In this document: positions 1 through 9,445 of the stretch, one piece after another
How positions within the stretch are numbered: position 1 is the first letter of the stretch
Layout: every line of letters begins with the position of its first letter
NCBI RefSeq assembly: GCF_010731115.1
Contig: NZ_AP022616.1
Location: forward strand, 5,394,001-5,458,000
Direction of reading: 5' to 3'
Length of the DNA stretch: 64,000 bases
From: Mycolicibacterium phocaicum
GTDB lineage: Bacteria; Actinomycetota; Actinomycetes; Mycobacteriales; Mycobacteriaceae
Notes under the pieces: generated by a model
What the model was told of the DNA's origin: nothing
Seen by the model: only the letters and a program-made list of their open reading frames with translations
Database searches by the model: none
Translations under genes and position numbers: made by a program

Positions 1-47
1 TCCTCGCCGGGGTCTACTCGCACGACTGCGCCCGCGCCCACAATCAT
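1..47 (-). CDS. possible 5' end of a gene running off the left edge
   Basis: An ATG on the minus strand at base 47 follows an AGGA purine run 5 bases upstream and reads through to the window edge without a stop (MIVGAGAVVRVDPGEE). Only 15-16 residues are visible, so no family can be named. If real, it is divergent from gabD2 and the 264-base gap between them would carry both promoters; I see no other gene in that gap. It could equally be a chance open stretch. Confidence 0.25.
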   Translation of the reverse strand, partial: MIVGAGAVVRVDPGE

Positions 48-311
48 TGGTCCTGACGTGACGGCACACCGCACTCGAACAAGTGCGCCGTGGATACCGA
101 ATCAACGCGGCAGCGCGGGTATCTCGACGCCGAATCACCCCAACGGACTCTCAGGCCAGACGAAGTGGGTAATTTTGCCAATCTCATTGACATAATGCCC
201 GATTTGTAAAAAGCTGGATCTATGGCAGCGGCACGCTGTCGAGTAGTGTTACCGAGACCGCCGGTACCGCAAAATTAACCGCGCATCCGTGATCGACTCA
301 GGAGAGCCAGT

Positions 312-1865
312 ATGCCCGCACCGTCAGCGCAGGTTTTCGACCGTCTGCGTCAACTGGCCGCCATTGAAAACATCGACGCCCGGCCGACCCGCACCATCGA
401 CGAGGTCTTCACCGGTAAGCCACTGGCCACCATCCCGGTCGCGACCGCCGAAGATGCCGAGAAGGCATTTGCCAAAGCGCGTGCCGCCCAGCGTGATTGG
501 GTCAAGCGTCCGGTCGCCGAGCGGGCCGCGGTGATCGCGCGCTACCGCGACCTGGTTCTCGAGAACCGTGAATTCCTGATGGACCTGCTGCAGGCCGAAG
601 CCGGCAAGGCGCGGTGGGCGGCCCAGGAAGAGATCATCGACCTGTTCGCCAACGCCGACTACTACGCCAAGGTCGCGGCCAAGCTGCTCAAGCCCCGCCG
701 CGTCGCGCCGCTGCTGCCGGGCCTGAATCGGACCACCGTCGCCTACCAGCCCAAGGGTGTCGTCGGCGTCATCTCGCCGTGGAACTACCCGATGACGCTG
801 ACGGTCTCCGACGCCGTCCCCGCCCTGCTCGCGGGCAACGCGGTGGTGCTCAAGCCGGACAGCCAGACCCCGTACTGCGCGCTGGCCTGCGCCGAGCTGC
901 TGTACCGCGCCGGTCTGCCGCGGGCGCTCTACGCCGTGGTGCCCGGACCGGGCTCGGTGGTCGGCACCGCGATCGCCGACAACTGTGACTACCTGATGTT
1001 CACCGGCTCCTCGGCCACCGGCAGCCACCTCGCCGAGCACGCCGGCCGCCGCCTCATCGGGTTCTCCGCCGAACTCGGCGGCAAGAACGCGATGATCGTC
1101 GCCCAGGGCGCCAACCTCGACAAGGTGGCCAAGGCCGCCACCCGTGCCTGCTTCTCGAACGCGGGCCAGCTCTGCATCTCGATCGAGCGCATCTACGTCG
1201 AACGCGACATCGCCGACGAGTTCACCCGCAAGTTCGGTGACCAGGTCCGCAAGATGCAGCTCGGCACCGCCTACGACTTCAGCGTGGACATGGGCAGCCT
1301 CATCTCCGAGGGCCAGCTCAAGACCGTCTCCGGTCACGTCGACGACGCGAAGGTCAAGGGCGCCAAGGTGATTGCCGGTGGCAACGCCCGCCCGGACATC
1401 GGCCCGCTGTTCTACGAGCCGACCGTGCTCACCGACGTCACCTCCGACATGGAGTGCGCCAACAACGAGACCTTCGGCCCGCTGGTATCGATCTACCCGG
1501 TCGCCAACGTCGACGAGGCCATCGCCAAGGCCAACGACACCGAGTACGGGCTCAACGCCAGCGTGTGGGCAGCCTCCATCGAGGAGGGGGAGCAGATCGC
1601 GTCGCGCCTGCGGTCCGGCACGGTCAACGTCGACGAGGGCTACGCCCTGGCCTGGGGTAGCCTCGGTGCGCCCATGGGCGGCATGGGTATCTCGGGCGTG
1701 GGCCGCCGGCACGGTGCCGAGGGTCTGCTGAAATACACCGAATCCCAGACCATTTCGACGTCCAAGGTGCTCAACCTCGACCCGCCGTTCGGCCTGTCGA
1801 AGTCGCTGTGGCAGAAGTCGCTGGTGCCGATCGTGCGTGCCGTGACGAAGCTGCCCCGGCACTGA
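312..1865 (+). CDS. gabD2: succinate-semialdehyde dehydrogenase (NADP+), GabD2 type
   Basis: This 517-residue aldehyde dehydrogenase should oxidise succinate semialdehyde to succinate in the cytosol, linking GABA/glutamate breakdown or the variant TCA route to succinate. The N-terminal two thirds form the NAD(P)-binding domain (SPWNYP near residue 155). The catalytic glutamate lies in ELGGKN (about E254) and the nucleophilic cysteine in GQLC (about C288). Length and sequence match mycobacterial GabD2 (Rv1731 family) closely. ATG 312 is preceded by AGGAG 7 bases upstream. The next gene, on the same strand 56 bases on, is a nitroreductase. Other semialdehyde substrates cannot be excluded. Confidence 0.88.
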   Translation: MPAPSAQVFDRLRQLAAIENIDARPTRTIDEVFTGKPLATIPVATAEDAEKAFAKARAAQRDWVKRPVAERAAVIARYRDLVLENREFLMDLLQAEAGKARWAAQEEIIDLFANADYYAKVAAKLLKPRRVAPLLPGLNRTTVAYQPKGVVGVISPWNYPMTLTVSDAVPALLAGNAVVLKPDSQTPYCALACAELLYRAGLPRALYAVVPGPGSVVGTAIADNCDYLMFTGSSATGSHLAEHAGRRLIGFSAELGGKNAMIVAQGANLDKVAKAATRACFSNAGQLCISIERIYVERDIADEFTRKFGDQVRKMQLGTAYDFSVDMGSLISEGQLKTVSGHVDDAKVKGAKVIAGGNARPDIGPLFYEPTVLTDVTSDMECANNETFGPLVSIYPVANVDEAIAKANDTEYGLNASVWAASIEEGEQIASRLRSGTVNVDEGYALAWGSLGAPMGGMGISGVGRRHGAEGLLKYTESQTISTSKVLNLDPPFGLSKSLWQKSLVPIVRAVTKLPRH

Positions 1866-1921
1866 CGGGCACCGAGCCCGCCGCCACCAGGGTGCCGGCG
1901 GGCCGGCGGTAATGTGCGGCT

Positions 1922-2563
1922 ATGACGCTGAACCTCACCGCTGACGAAGTGCTGACCTCGACCCGCTCGGTGCGCAAGCGACTCGACTTCGAGAAGCCCG
2001 TGCCGCGCGAGGTGATCATGGAGTGTCTCGATCTGGCGCTGCAGGCGCCAACCGGCTCCAACAACCAGGGCTGGCAGTTCGTCTTCGTCGAGGACGAGGC
2101 CAAGAAGAAGGCGCTGGCCGACATCTACCGCACCAACGGCACGCCCTACCTCGCGATGGACGCACCGCAGCGCGGCGACATGCGTGACGACCGGGCCGGC
2201 GCGGTGAAGAGCTCGGCGGAGTACCTCAACGAGAACTTCGAGAAGGCGCCGGTGCTGATGATCCCGTGCCTCGAGGGCCGGCCCGATCGCGCTGAAGCCG
2301 GGATGCAGGCGTCGTACTGGGGGTCGATCCTGCCGGCGGCGTGGAGCTTCATGCTCGCGCTGCGCTCCCGCGGATTGGGCTCGGCCTGGACGACGCTGCA
2401 CCTGCTCGGCGACGGCGAGCGGAAGGCGGCCGAGCTCCTGGGCATCCCGTTCGAGCGCTACACGCAGGCCGGGCTGTTCCCGATCGCGTACACCAAGGGC
2501 ACCGATTTCAAGAAGGCTCAGCGGCTGCCGGCCGAGCAGCTGGCCCACTGGGACAGCTGGTGA
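1922..2563 (+). CDS. nitroreductase family protein
   Basis: A 213-residue flavoprotein of the nitroreductase family, expected to bind FMN as a homodimer and use NAD(P)H to reduce an unidentified substrate. The family N-terminal motif TRSVRKR (residues 14-20) and the APTGSNNQGW segment (around 46-55), which contact FMN phosphate and substrate, are clear; the C-terminal GLGSAWTT segment is also typical. Full length for the family. It lies 56 bases downstream of gabD2 on the same strand and ends 10 bases before convergent trmL. The substrate cannot be read from the sequence. Confidence 0.8.
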   Translation: MTLNLTADEVLTSTRSVRKRLDFEKPVPREVIMECLDLALQAPTGSNNQGWQFVFVEDEAKKKALADIYRTNGTPYLAMDAPQRGDMRDDRAGAVKSSAEYLNENFEKAPVLMIPCLEGRPDRAEAGMQASYWGSILPAAWSFMLALRSRGLGSAWTTLHLLGDGERKAAELLGIPFERYTQAGLFPIAYTKGTDFKKAQRLPAEQLAHWDSW

Positions 2564-2573
2564 GCTCCAGGGG

Positions 2574-3041
2574 TCAGATGCCCTCGGCGAAGCCGAGCTG
2601 ACGCCACGCCTCGTACACCGCGACGGCGGCGGCGTTGGACAGGTTGAGCGACCGCCGGCCCGGGATCATCGGGATCCGGACCTGCCCGGTGATGTGCGGG
2701 TCGGCGAGGGTCTCGGCGTCCAGGCCGGTGGGCTCGGGGCCGAACATCAACACGTCGTTCCCCTGGTAGGCCACGTCGGCGAACGACGAATTCGCGTGCG
2801 CGGTAAAGGCGAACACCCGTGCCGGCAGGAGTGCCTGCCACGCGGTCTGCAAATCGGGGTGCACCGTCACCGACGCCAGATCGTGGTAGTCCAGGCCCGC
2901 GCGACGCAGTTTCGGCTCGGACAGGTCGAAGCCGAGCGGCTCGACGAGATGCAGCTCGGCGCCGGTGGCTGCGACCATCCGGATCGCATTGCCGGTGTTC
3001 GGCGCGATCCGGGGTGAGTAGAACAGCACCTTCAGTGCCAC
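2574..3041 (-). CDS. trmL: tRNA (cytidine(34)-2'-O)-methyltransferase TrmL (SpoU/TrmH family)
   Basis: A compact 155-residue SPOUT-class methyltransferase expected to put a 2'-O-methyl group on the wobble nucleotide of tRNA-Leu using S-adenosylmethionine. The N-terminal FYSPRIAPNTGNAIR stretch (residues 7-21), the FGPEPTGL motif (around 100-107) and the C-terminal RSLNLSNAAAVAVYE knot motif (around 129-143) are the three SpoU signatures. It is short, as TrmL is, with no extra RNA-binding domain. It starts at GTG. M. tuberculosis has this gene (Rv3366) beside the mfp/conservon operon, as here. Confidence 0.87.
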   Translation of the reverse strand: MALKVLFYSPRIAPNTGNAIRMVAATGAELHLVEPLGFDLSEPKLRRAGLDYHDLASVTVHPDLQTAWQALLPARVFAFTAHANSSFADVAYQGNDVLMFGPEPTGLDAETLADPHITGQVRIPMIPGRRSLNLSNAAAVAVYEAWRQLGFAEGI

Positions 3042-3083
3042 CCTGCCGCCTCTCTGTCTGGGTCTAGGTGGGGCCGAAGTAGG

Positions 3084-3707
3084 TTACTGTGCTGCCGCTG
3101 AATCGCCGACGCCATGTGGCACCTGGTTCAGATCCGCGTGCGGTGACACCAGGGCGTCGAGTGCGGTCAGGCACAGGTCGACGGCGGCGTCCCGAGAAAA
3201 GCTCTGCAGCTCAAGCCATTCCAGTGCCACTTCGCGCACCAGCGCCAGCCACCCGGACAGCGCCACCGACACCAGATCGCGACCGGACCCCGCGAGGTCC
3301 AGCGCGTCCAGCGCGTGGTCGCGCAGCCGGGTGAGTTCGAAGGTGATCGGGCTGCGCACCGCGGGGTCGGCGGCGATGGCGCTGCGATTGGCGATCATCA
3401 TCAGCGTCAGGTTCTGCTCGTAGAAGGTGAAGTGCGCGACGAGCGCGCTGCGGATCTGGGCCCGCACAGTGTCGACGGCGGTGAAGTGCGAGTCGTGGGC
3501 CAGCTTCTCGTGCGCCCGCGCCCAGAGCGCCGCGAACAGTTCCTTCTTGCTGGGGAAGTAGTGGTAGATCAATGCCCGCGAGATTCCGGCCTGCGCCGCG
3601 ATGTCCTCCATCGCCACCTGCTCGAACGGCAGGACAGAGAATGCCGCCATCCCGAGATCGAGGATCTGGTCCCGACGTTGCTCGGGGGTCAGCCGGCTCC
3701 GTGCCAT
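3084..3707 (-). CDS. TetR family transcriptional regulator
   Basis: A 207-residue one-component repressor. The N-terminal TetR helix-turn-helix spans about residues 8-55 (RRDQILDLGMAAF, then AGISRALIYHYFPSKKELF, the usual recognition helix). The helical C-terminal half is a ligand/dimer domain without recognisable substrate features. It is transcribed away from the conservon operon across a 243-base gap containing a 6-3-6 palindrome (3770-3784) that may be its operator. No co-oriented target gene is obvious except trmL, 42 bases downstream. Confidence 0.85.
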   Translation of the reverse strand: MARSRLTPEQRRDQILDLGMAAFSVLPFEQVAMEDIAAQAGISRALIYHYFPSKKELFAALWARAHEKLAHDSHFTAVDTVRAQIRSALVAHFTFYEQNLTLMMIANRSAIAADPAVRSPITFELTRLRDHALDALDLAGSGRDLVSVALSGWLALVREVALEWLELQSFSRDAAVDLCLTALDALVSPHADLNQVPHGVGDSAAAQ

Positions 3708-3769
3708 CTAGGCACTCTAAATCACCAATACCGCGCGCTTTTACCACACAACTGTGCAACACAAAGGTC

Positions 3770-3784
3770 ACGAACGCTGTTCGT
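3770..3784. promoter_or_regulatory. palindrome, candidate TetR operator
   Basis: ACGAAC-GCT-GTTCGT is a perfect 6-bp inverted repeat with a 3-base spacer, 63 bases upstream of the tetR start at 3707 and 166 bases upstream of the sensor kinase. Position and shape suit a TetR operator. This is inference; no second copy was found in the window. Confidence 0.35.
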
Positions 3785-3950
3785 TGGATGTGAAGCATGG
3801 AAACGGCTGCTCATCGCTGTCATACTGCGACAGATTGCCAGGCGGATTTCCCGTGCCCGAGTGGGCTGATAATCCGGCGGGGAACACCACTATGAACCAA
3901 GCGCCTGTAACTGTTTGCGGACCGATGGCCGGCGGGAAAGCCGAGCCGCG

Positions 3951-6632
3951 ATGACTGCTGCGCAACAGTTTTCGGCAGCCGATCAGGTCACCCGCGCGCC
4001 CGCGAAACGCCCGTCCCGCTTTGCGCCGTCGAATTGGCCGGTCGCCTGGAAAGTTTTCGCCATCGCCTTTGTGCCTTTGGCGCTGGCCGGCACGTTCGGC
4101 GGAATGCGTATCTATTCGGGCTGGACAGACGCCGCGGATTTGCGCCGCGCGGCGGACCGCGCCGAAATGGTGCCGGCCATCGAGAACTACATGGCGACGT
4201 TCGACGCCGCGATACTGGCCACGTCCACCGGCGGCGACGCGCAACAGGCGCTGAGCGCCTACGACGAGAGCAAACGACGGCTGCAGCACCGGCTGACGGA
4301 GACCGACGTCGCCACCGACGTCGGCACCGGCGTCAAAACCCTGCTCGACGGTGGCCAGGGGCTGCTCAACAAGGTCGCGTCGGGCAGCATCGGACTGCGT
4401 GAGCGCGTGACGTCGTACGCGCCGCTCCTGCTGACCGCCGAGGACACCATCACCGGTTCGGTACGCATCGACGACGAGAAGATCCGCGCCCAGACGCAGG
4501 GCCTGAGCCGGGCCGTCGGCGCCCGCGGTCAGATGATGATGCAGCAGCTGCTCGTCACCCTCGGCGGCGAACTGCCGGACAACGAACTGCGCAGCTCGAT
4601 GACGACCTTGGCCGGCACGGAGCCGTCGACGTTGTTCGGTATGAGTGAAGTGCTGGGTGTCGGCTCGCCCGAGGCGCAGAAGCTGGCCCAGGAGATGGTC
4701 AAGCGGATGTCGATGATGTCCGACCCCAACGTGCCGCTCGTCAACAATCCCGACCTGAGCCAGTCGATCCAGACCACCAGCGGCATCGCCGGCAAGGTGC
4801 TCGACGGCGTGTCCGCGACCGTCGTCTCGGCGGTCGACGATCAGGCCACCGCCAAGCGCACCGAGGCCATCCGCGATTCGGCCATCGTCGGCGCCGTGAT
4901 GGTGCTGGCCCTGCTCATCGTGTTGTACATGGCGCGGACACTGATCCGGCCGCTGCGGCGCCTGCGCACCAGCGCCCTCAAAGTCGCCCACGAGGACCTG
5001 GTTCGTGAGCTCGACGAGGTCCGGTCCGGCGCCGACGTGACCGTCCGCCCGCTGCCGGTGCAGAGCACCGAGGAGATCGGGCAGGTTGCGCACGCGGTCG
5101 ACGAGCTGCACGAACAGGCCGTGCTGCTCGCCGGCGAGCAGGCCCGACTCCAGCTTCAGGTCAGCGACATGTTCGAGACGCTGTCGCGGCGCAGTCGGTC
5201 GCTGATCGACCAGCAGCTGACCGTCATCGATCAGCTGGAGCGTGACGAACAGGACCCGCAGCGGCTGGCCAAGCTGTTCCGGCTGGACCATCTGGCCGCG
5301 CGGATGCGACGCAACGGTGCCAACCTGCTGGTGCTGGCCGGCACCAACGTGCCGCACGAACAAGGCGAGCCGGTGCCCGTGACCGCGGTGATCAATGCCG
5401 CGGCGTCCGAGGTCGAGGACTACACCCGGGTGGCCATCGTCGCCGCCCCGGACACCGAGATCCACGGTTCGATCGCCGGCGATCTGGTGCACATGATGGC
5501 CGAGCTGCTCGACAACGCGTTGCGCTACTCGCCGCCGACGTCGGAGGTGCAGGTCTCCGCGGTGCACGCGCCCAACGGCGCGCTGGTGATCGAGGTCAGC
5601 GACGGCGGTCTGGGCATGACCGAAGCCGATCTGCGCATGGCCAACAGCCGACTGCGCTCCGGCGGCGAGGTCAACACCTACACCGCGCGGCACATGGGCC
5701 TGTTCGTGGTCGGCCGGCTGGCCACCCAGCACGGCCTGGTCGTCCGGCTGCGCGACACCGTCGAAGGCGATCCCGACTCGGGCACCACGGCCGGCATCTA
5801 TGTCCCGGTCGAGTTGCAGGCCGGGCTGCCCGCCATCCCCGACTTCGGCACCTACTGGGACGGCTCGTCGACCGCGGAGACCGGCGTGACGGAATTGCCG
5901 GGCCTCGGCCCCGACACCGGCGGTTTCGCGACCTTCGGCGCCGTGGCCCAGCCCGTCGCTCAGCCCCCGGCGCCGCCCGCCCCGTCGGTGGAGCCGGCAT
6001 TCGTGGAGCCCCCGGCCCGTAACGGGTTCGGCGCCGGCCCCGCCGATGCGGGCGACCTCAGCGGCGTCAACCTGCCGCAGCGCAATCCGGGCGCCAGCGG
6101 CATCGCCGGCCGCGCCGAGTCGCCCGTCGAGCGACCCGCACAAGCGCCGACCGACACATCGTCGTTCTTCGCGGCCCGGGCCCAGACTCCGAACGCGACG
6201 CCCGAGCCGGTGCGTCCGGAACCCGAGCCGGTCCGCCCCGCTGCCCAGCCCGCGCCGACGCCCCAGCCGAGCACCACCGCCGGAAGTGAGGACGCCATCT
6301 ACCAGAAGATGCTCTCGGAATGGCTGATCGACGACCCCACGCAGTTGGCCAACAGCACCGATCTCGACTGGCAGACGGTGTGGGACCAGGGTTGGTCGGC
6401 GGCGGCCGCCGCGCAGGACGCGCCGGTCGTCGAGCACACCGACGCGGGCCTGCCGGTCCGTCAGCCCGGTGCGCGGTTGATCCCCGGTTCGCCCGACGAG
6501 GGTGACCACCCCGAAGCCACCGACGAGGGTGCACCGCGGCGGGATCCCGCCGCGGTACGCGCCAGCATCAGCGGACATTTCGGTGGCGTGCACGCCGGTC
6601 GGTCGCAGTCCCGGGACACGGGAGGCCGGTGA
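3951..6632 (+). CDS. conservon sensor histidine kinase-like protein (MfpE/CvnA type, Rv3365c-like)
   Basis: An 893-residue membrane protein and the first gene of the conservon operon. After a short basic N-terminus there is a transmembrane helix (about residues 26-46), a long extracytoplasmic nitrate/nitrite-sensor-like helical domain, a second membrane helix (about 305-325), a HAMP-like linker, a dimerisation segment with [10 protein letters not shown] (His near 446) and an HATPase_c domain with N-box [12 protein letters not shown]. The last 230 residues are Pro/Glu-rich and probably disordered. Such proteins work with a roadblock protein and a small GTPase rather than a classical response regulator. 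I chose ATG 3951 over upstream TTG 3915 because GGGAAAG precedes it. Confidence 0.85.
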   Translation: MTAAQQFSAADQVTRAPAKRPSRFAPSNWPVAWKVFAIAFVPLALAGTFGGMRIYSGWTDAADLRRAADRAEMVPAIENYMATFDAAILATSTGGDAQQALSAYDESKRRLQHRLTETDVATDVGTGVKTLLDGGQGLLNKVASGSIGLRERVTSYAPLLLTAEDTITGSVRIDDEKIRAQTQGLSRAVGARGQMMMQQLLVTLGGELPDNELRSSMTTLAGTEPSTLFGMSEVLGVGSPEAQKLAQEMVKRMSMMSDPNVPLVNNPDLSQSIQTTSGIAGKVLDGVSATVVSAVDDQATAKRTEAIRDSAIVGAVMVLALLIVLYMARTLIRPLRRLRTSALKVAHEDLVRELDEVRSGADVTVRPLPVQSTEEIGQVAHAVDELHEQAVLLAGEQARLQLQVSDMFETLSRRSRSLIDQQLTVIDQLERDEQDPQRLAKLFRLDHLAARMRRNGANLLVLAGTNVPHEQGEPVPVTAVINAAASEVEDYTRVAIVAAPDTEIHGSIAGDLVHMMAELLDNALRYSPPTSEVQVSAVHAPNGALVIEVSDGGLGMTEADLRMANSRLRSGGEVNTYTARHMGLFVVGRLATQHGLVVRLRDTVEGDPDSGTTAGIYVPVELQAGLPAIPDFGTYWDGSSTAETGVTELPGLGPDTGGFATFGAVAQPVAQPPAPPAPSVEPAFVEPPARNGFGAGPADAGDLSGVNLPQRNPGASGIAGRAESPVERPAQAPTDTSSFFAARAQTPNATPEPVRPEPEPVRPAAQPAPTPQPSTTAGSEDAIYQKMLSEWLIDDPTQLANSTDLDWQTVWDQGWSAAAAAQDAPVVEHTDAGLPVRQPGARLIPGSPDEGDHPEATDEGAPRRDPAAVRASISGHFGGVHAGRSQSRDTGGR

Positions 6633-7030
6633 TGACACGTACGACGCAGCGCGAGTCGCTGGACTGGCTGGTCACGAAATTCGCCGACGAGGTGTCGGGC
6701 GTGGCGCACGCCATCCTGGTGTCGGCCGACGGTCTGCTGATGGCCGCGAGTTCGCGGATGCCCACCGAGCGGGCCGATCAGCTCGCCGCCGTCGCCTCCG
6801 GGCTGGCCAGTCTGGCCACCGGCGCTTCGCAGCTGTTCGACGGCGGGCACGTGCTGCAGTCGGTCGTCGAGATGGAGCACGGCTATCTGCTGCTGATGCG
6901 CGTCGGCGACGGTTCGAACCTCGCGACGCTGGCGACCCGGTCGTGTGACATCGGCCAGATCGGCTACGAGATGGCGATTCTGGTCGAACGCGTCGGGACC
7001 GTCGTGCAATCCGCCCGCAGGACCCGATAG
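6632..7030 (+). CDS. roadblock/LC7 domain protein (conservon, CvnB/MfpD type)
   Basis: A 132-residue single-domain roadblock/LC7 protein ([20 protein letters not shown] near the start, then alternating helix and sheet). In Streptomyces conservons and mycobacterial mfp operons this subunit binds the partner small GTPase and is proposed to act in GTPase activation at the membrane kinase. It is translationally coupled: the kinase stop TGA and this ATG overlap in TGATG, with GGGAGG 7 bases upstream. Rv3364c is the M. tuberculosis equivalent. Confidence 0.86.
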   Translation: MTRTTQRESLDWLVTKFADEVSGVAHAILVSADGLLMAASSRMPTERADQLAAVASGLASLATGASQLFDGGHVLQSVVEMEHGYLLLMRVGDGSNLATLATRSCDIGQIGYEMAILVERVGTVVQSARRTR

Positions 7031-7039
7031 GGGACGACC

Positions 7040-7426
7040 ATGGAGCCGACATCTGACGCCTGGGAGTCCGCGTTCACCGCGGAGCAGCCCAGCCTGGTGC
7101 GGCCCTACACGCTGACCGCGGGCCGGACCACCAGCGAGATCGAGCTGCCCATGGAGGCGCCGATCTACCCGCTGGCGGCCGCCCCGGCGTCGCACTGGCC
7201 CGGCAACGACGTGCGCGGCGAGATTCTCAAACTCGGTTCCACCCGGCCCTCGGTGGCCGAGGTCGCGGCAAAGTTAGCAATACCACTCGGTGTTGCGCGT
7301 GTGCTGATCGGCGACCTCGTCACGCAGGGTTATCTTCAAGTACACGCCACGCTCGGCACCACGGCGAGCATCGACGACCGGCGTGACTTGATCGGGAGGA
7401 CACTGCGTGGCCTACGGGCTCTCTAA
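7040..7426 (+). CDS. DUF742 protein (conservon, CvnC/MfpC type)
   Basis: A 128-residue DUF742 protein, third gene of the conservon. The N-terminus carries the family RPYTLTAGRT motif (about residues 19-28) and the C-terminal half looks like a winged helix (RPSVAEVAAKLAIPLGVARVL). The family is found almost only between the roadblock and GTPase genes of conservons; its biochemical role is unsettled. AGGGG precedes ATG 7040 and its 3' end overlaps the GTPase gene by 20 bases. Confidence 0.86.
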   Translation: MEPTSDAWESAFTAEQPSLVRPYTLTAGRTTSEIELPMEAPIYPLAAAPASHWPGNDVRGEILKLGSTRPSVAEVAAKLAIPLGVARVLIGDLVTQGYLQVHATLGTTASIDDRRDLIGRTLRGLRAL

Positions 7427-7985
7427 TCGGCACGCCCCCGCGTCGACGAAGATCGTCATCTCGGGTGGGTTCGGTGCCGGTAAGACGACGTTCGTCGGCG
7501 CGGTCTCCGAGATCATGCCGCTGCGCACCGAGGCCATCGTCACCAACGCCTCGGTCGGCGTCGACGCGCTCGCCGGCACCCCCGACAAGAACACCACCAC
7601 GGTGGCCATGGACTTCGGCCGCATCACCCTGGCGGACGACCTGGTGCTCTACCTGTTCGGGACACCGGGGCAACGCCGGTTCTGGTTCATGTGGGACGAC
7701 CTCGTGCGCGGCGCCATCGGCGCGATCATCCTGGTCGACGTCCGCCGGCTGCAGGACAGCTTCGCCGCCGTCGACTTCTTCGAGGCGCGCGGTCTGCCGT
7801 TCATCATCGCGGTCAACGAATTCGACGGCGCGCCAAGGCATCCCGGCCATGCGGTCCGCAAGGCGCTGGCGCTGCCCGACCACATCCCGGTCGTCACCGT
7901 CGACGCGCGGCAGCGGCAGTCGGCGCGTGACGCACTGATCACCGTCACCGAATACGCGCTGACGCGGCTGGGTGCCCCCGCCTAA
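7407..7985 (+). CDS. mfpB: small GTP-binding protein MfpB (conservon GTPase, CvnD type)
   Basis: A 192-residue Ras-like small GTPase. The P-loop GGFGAGKTT spans about residues 20-28, the G3 region is DDLVLYLFGTPGQRRF (about 73-88) and the G4-like AVNEFD is near 133. In M. smegmatis MfpB is reported to interact with MfpA and modulate how MfpA affects DNA gyrase and fluoroquinolone susceptibility, so this operon probably links membrane sensing to gyrase protection. Start is GTG 7407 inside the DUF742 gene. Its stop overlaps the convergent DUF1906 stop by 4 bases. Confidence 0.88.
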   Translation: MAYGLSNRHAPASTKIVISGGFGAGKTTFVGAVSEIMPLRTEAIVTNASVGVDALAGTPDKNTTTVAMDFGRITLADDLVLYLFGTPGQRRFWFMWDDLVRGAIGAIILVDVRRLQDSFAAVDFFEARGLPFIIAVNEFDGAPRHPGHAVRKALALPDHIPVVTVDARQRQSARDALITVTEYALTRLGAPA

Positions 7986-8755
7986 CGAGCCAGGTCCCAC
8001 TGGCCGTAATCGGGAGCCAGGATGTCGTCCTCGTCGACGTGGTAGTCACCGATCATGGTGCCCGGGTCCGAGGCCGTCACCACCGTCGCCTGATACAGCA
8101 CCGCCATCGGGGCGCGGGCGCCGCCGGACCAGGCCCGCGTCTGCCAGGCCCAGCGATGTCTCGGTGTGGTCGAGCGGCCGATGACGCCGTCGTCGGCCGC
8201 CCAGGTGACCTGGCGGGCACCGCCGTAGATGCCCGTGCGCTGCACCCCGAGCACGGAATTGATGCCCTTGAACCATTGCAGCGCAACGTTTTTCCAGGTG
8301 TCGGCGGAGATGTCCTCGTCGACGCTGAAGAAGATCGGTGCGGTGTCGGGCCCACCGGCCGCACCATGCAGGCTCAGCGCGGTGCGGGCGTCGGCCACGC
8401 CGCCGTCGAAGCCGCGGGTGTAGTCCGACGGGCTGTTCACCCACCCGGGCTTGCCGTACTGGTAGACGCTCACCACATGCAGACCCGCCGCCCGCAGCGC
8501 GTCGGTGTAGCCGCGGCTGACGGGCTTGAAGTCGAAGGTGGCGCCCGGCCGGAGTTCGGACACGTAGACGATGACGCCGGTGTAGCCGGCGGCGACCACC
8601 TGGTCGACAGGTACTTGCAGATGCGTGAAGTCGATCAGTTTGCCGTTGTCTGCCAAGGCAATCGGGGTACTCAGTGTCGCGGCCAGTCCGGCTGCGGTCA
8701 GAGTGAGGAAACCACGTCTCGACAGGCGGTCAGCGGGGCGTGCCATGTCTGCCAT
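7982..8755 (-). CDS. Tat-exported DUF1906 (glycoside hydrolase-like, Rv2525c type) protein
   Basis: A 257-residue exported protein. The N-terminus has a twin-arginine signal (SRRGFLTLTAAGL, residues 12-24) ending near ALA, then a DUF1906 TIM-barrel domain (LIDFTHLQVPVDQV; GYTGVIVYV; FFSVDEDI). DUF1906 resembles GH25-like hydrolases and the Tat-exported M. tuberculosis Rv2525c, linked to cell-wall biology; activity is unproven. It sits on the opposite strand between mfpB and mfpA, which are contiguous in M. tuberculosis, so it looks inserted into the operon. Only 20 bases separate its start from that of mfpA. Confidence 0.82.
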   Translation of the reverse strand: MADMARPADRLSRRGFLTLTAAGLAATLSTPIALADNGKLIDFTHLQVPVDQVVAAGYTGVIVYVSELRPGATFDFKPVSRGYTDALRAAGLHVVSVYQYGKPGWVNSPSDYTRGFDGGVADARTALSLHGAAGGPDTAPIFFSVDEDISADTWKNVALQWFKGINSVLGVQRTGIYGGARQVTWAADDGVIGRSTTPRHRWAWQTRAWSGGARAPMAVLYQATVVTASDPGTMIGDYHVDEDDILAPDYGQWDLAR

Positions 8756-8761
8756 GGGGGC

Positions 8762-8767
8762 TATCGT
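8762..8767 (+). promoter_or_regulatory. candidate -10 element for mfpA
   Basis: TATCGT fits the mycobacterial TANNNT -10 consensus and ends 8 bases before the mfpA GTG at 8776, which would put the transcription start at or next to the start codon (leaderless mRNA). A TACGAT hexamer overlaps it on the other strand, 7 bases upstream of the DUF1906 start. Inference from spacing only. Confidence 0.4.
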
Positions 8768-8775
8768 ACGAACTC

Positions 8776-9345
8776 GTGACGGTTCCCGACGAGCACTGGC
8801 AAGACACGGAATTCACCGGAGTCGTCTTTCGCGACGAGTACGACGGCGACCTGAGCCGGCTGCGCACCGAGCGGGTCGTCTTCACCGACTGCGACTTCAG
8901 TGGCGTCGACCTCACCGAGTCCGAGCATTCCGGCTCGGCGTTCCGTAACTGCACCTTCCGGCGGACTTCGCTGGCGCACAGCACGTTCCGGCACTGCACC
9001 CTGTTGGGGTCGACGTTCACCGAGTGCTCGATGCGGCCCATCACCATGATCGAGGTCGACCTGCGACTCGCCGTGCTGGCCGGCTGCGACCTGCGTTCGG
9101 TGGACCTGACCGACTGCCGGCTGTCGGAGGCCTCGCTGGTCGGTACCGATCTGCGCAAGGCCGTGCTGCGCGCCGCCGATCTACGGGGCGCGCGGGTGCA
9201 GAACGCGAAGTTCGAGCAGGCGGACCTGCGCGCAGCCCGTACCGATGCGACGTTCTGGACCACCGCCGGGTTGCGGGGCGCCCGCATCGACGTCGACCAG
9301 GCCATCGCCTACGCCGTCGCCCACGGGCTGGATTTGTCGTCCTGA
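8776..9345 (+). CDS. mfpA: MfpA, pentapeptide-repeat DNA gyrase-protecting protein
   Basis: This 189-residue protein consists almost entirely of pentapeptide repeats of A(D/N)LXX type with central Leu/Phe (DCDFS GVDLT; GCDLR SVDLT; GTDLR KAVLR AADLR GARVQ). They form a right-handed quadrilateral beta-helix that mimics B-DNA and binds gyrase. The C-terminal ARIDVDQAIAYAVAHGL is the conserved dimerisation end of mycobacterial MfpA. It is associated with fluoroquinolone protection and belongs functionally with the upstream GTPase conservon. GTG 8776 is chosen because a longer frame has no family similarity and no ribosome-binding site; the mRNA may be leaderless. Confidence 0.88.
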   Translation: MTVPDEHWQDTEFTGVVFRDEYDGDLSRLRTERVVFTDCDFSGVDLTESEHSGSAFRNCTFRRTSLAHSTFRHCTLLGSTFTECSMRPITMIEVDLRLAVLAGCDLRSVDLTDCRLSEASLVGTDLRKAVLRAADLRGARVQNAKFEQADLRAARTDATFWTTAGLRGARIDVDQAIAYAVAHGLDLSS

Positions 9346-9445
9346 CCGTGGCGGCTTCGCCCCCGGTTAGGTAGCTGTACTCGACAACTGGGGTACGGCA
9401 CTACTCCAGGAACTCACGTTCGCAGGACTTATCTTTCGGCCCAGG

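Noticed and set aside
324..1862. 512-codon open frame on the minus strand opposite gabD2
   Set aside because: Antisense shadow: low-complexity, Arg/Gly/His/Val-rich, no family signature, and fully covered by a clear dehydrogenase.
3768..6638. 956-codon open frame on the minus strand opposite the sensor kinase
   Set aside because: Product is Gly/Arg/Gln/His-rich without domain signal; the opposite frame encodes a recognisable conservon kinase. A high-GC artefact.
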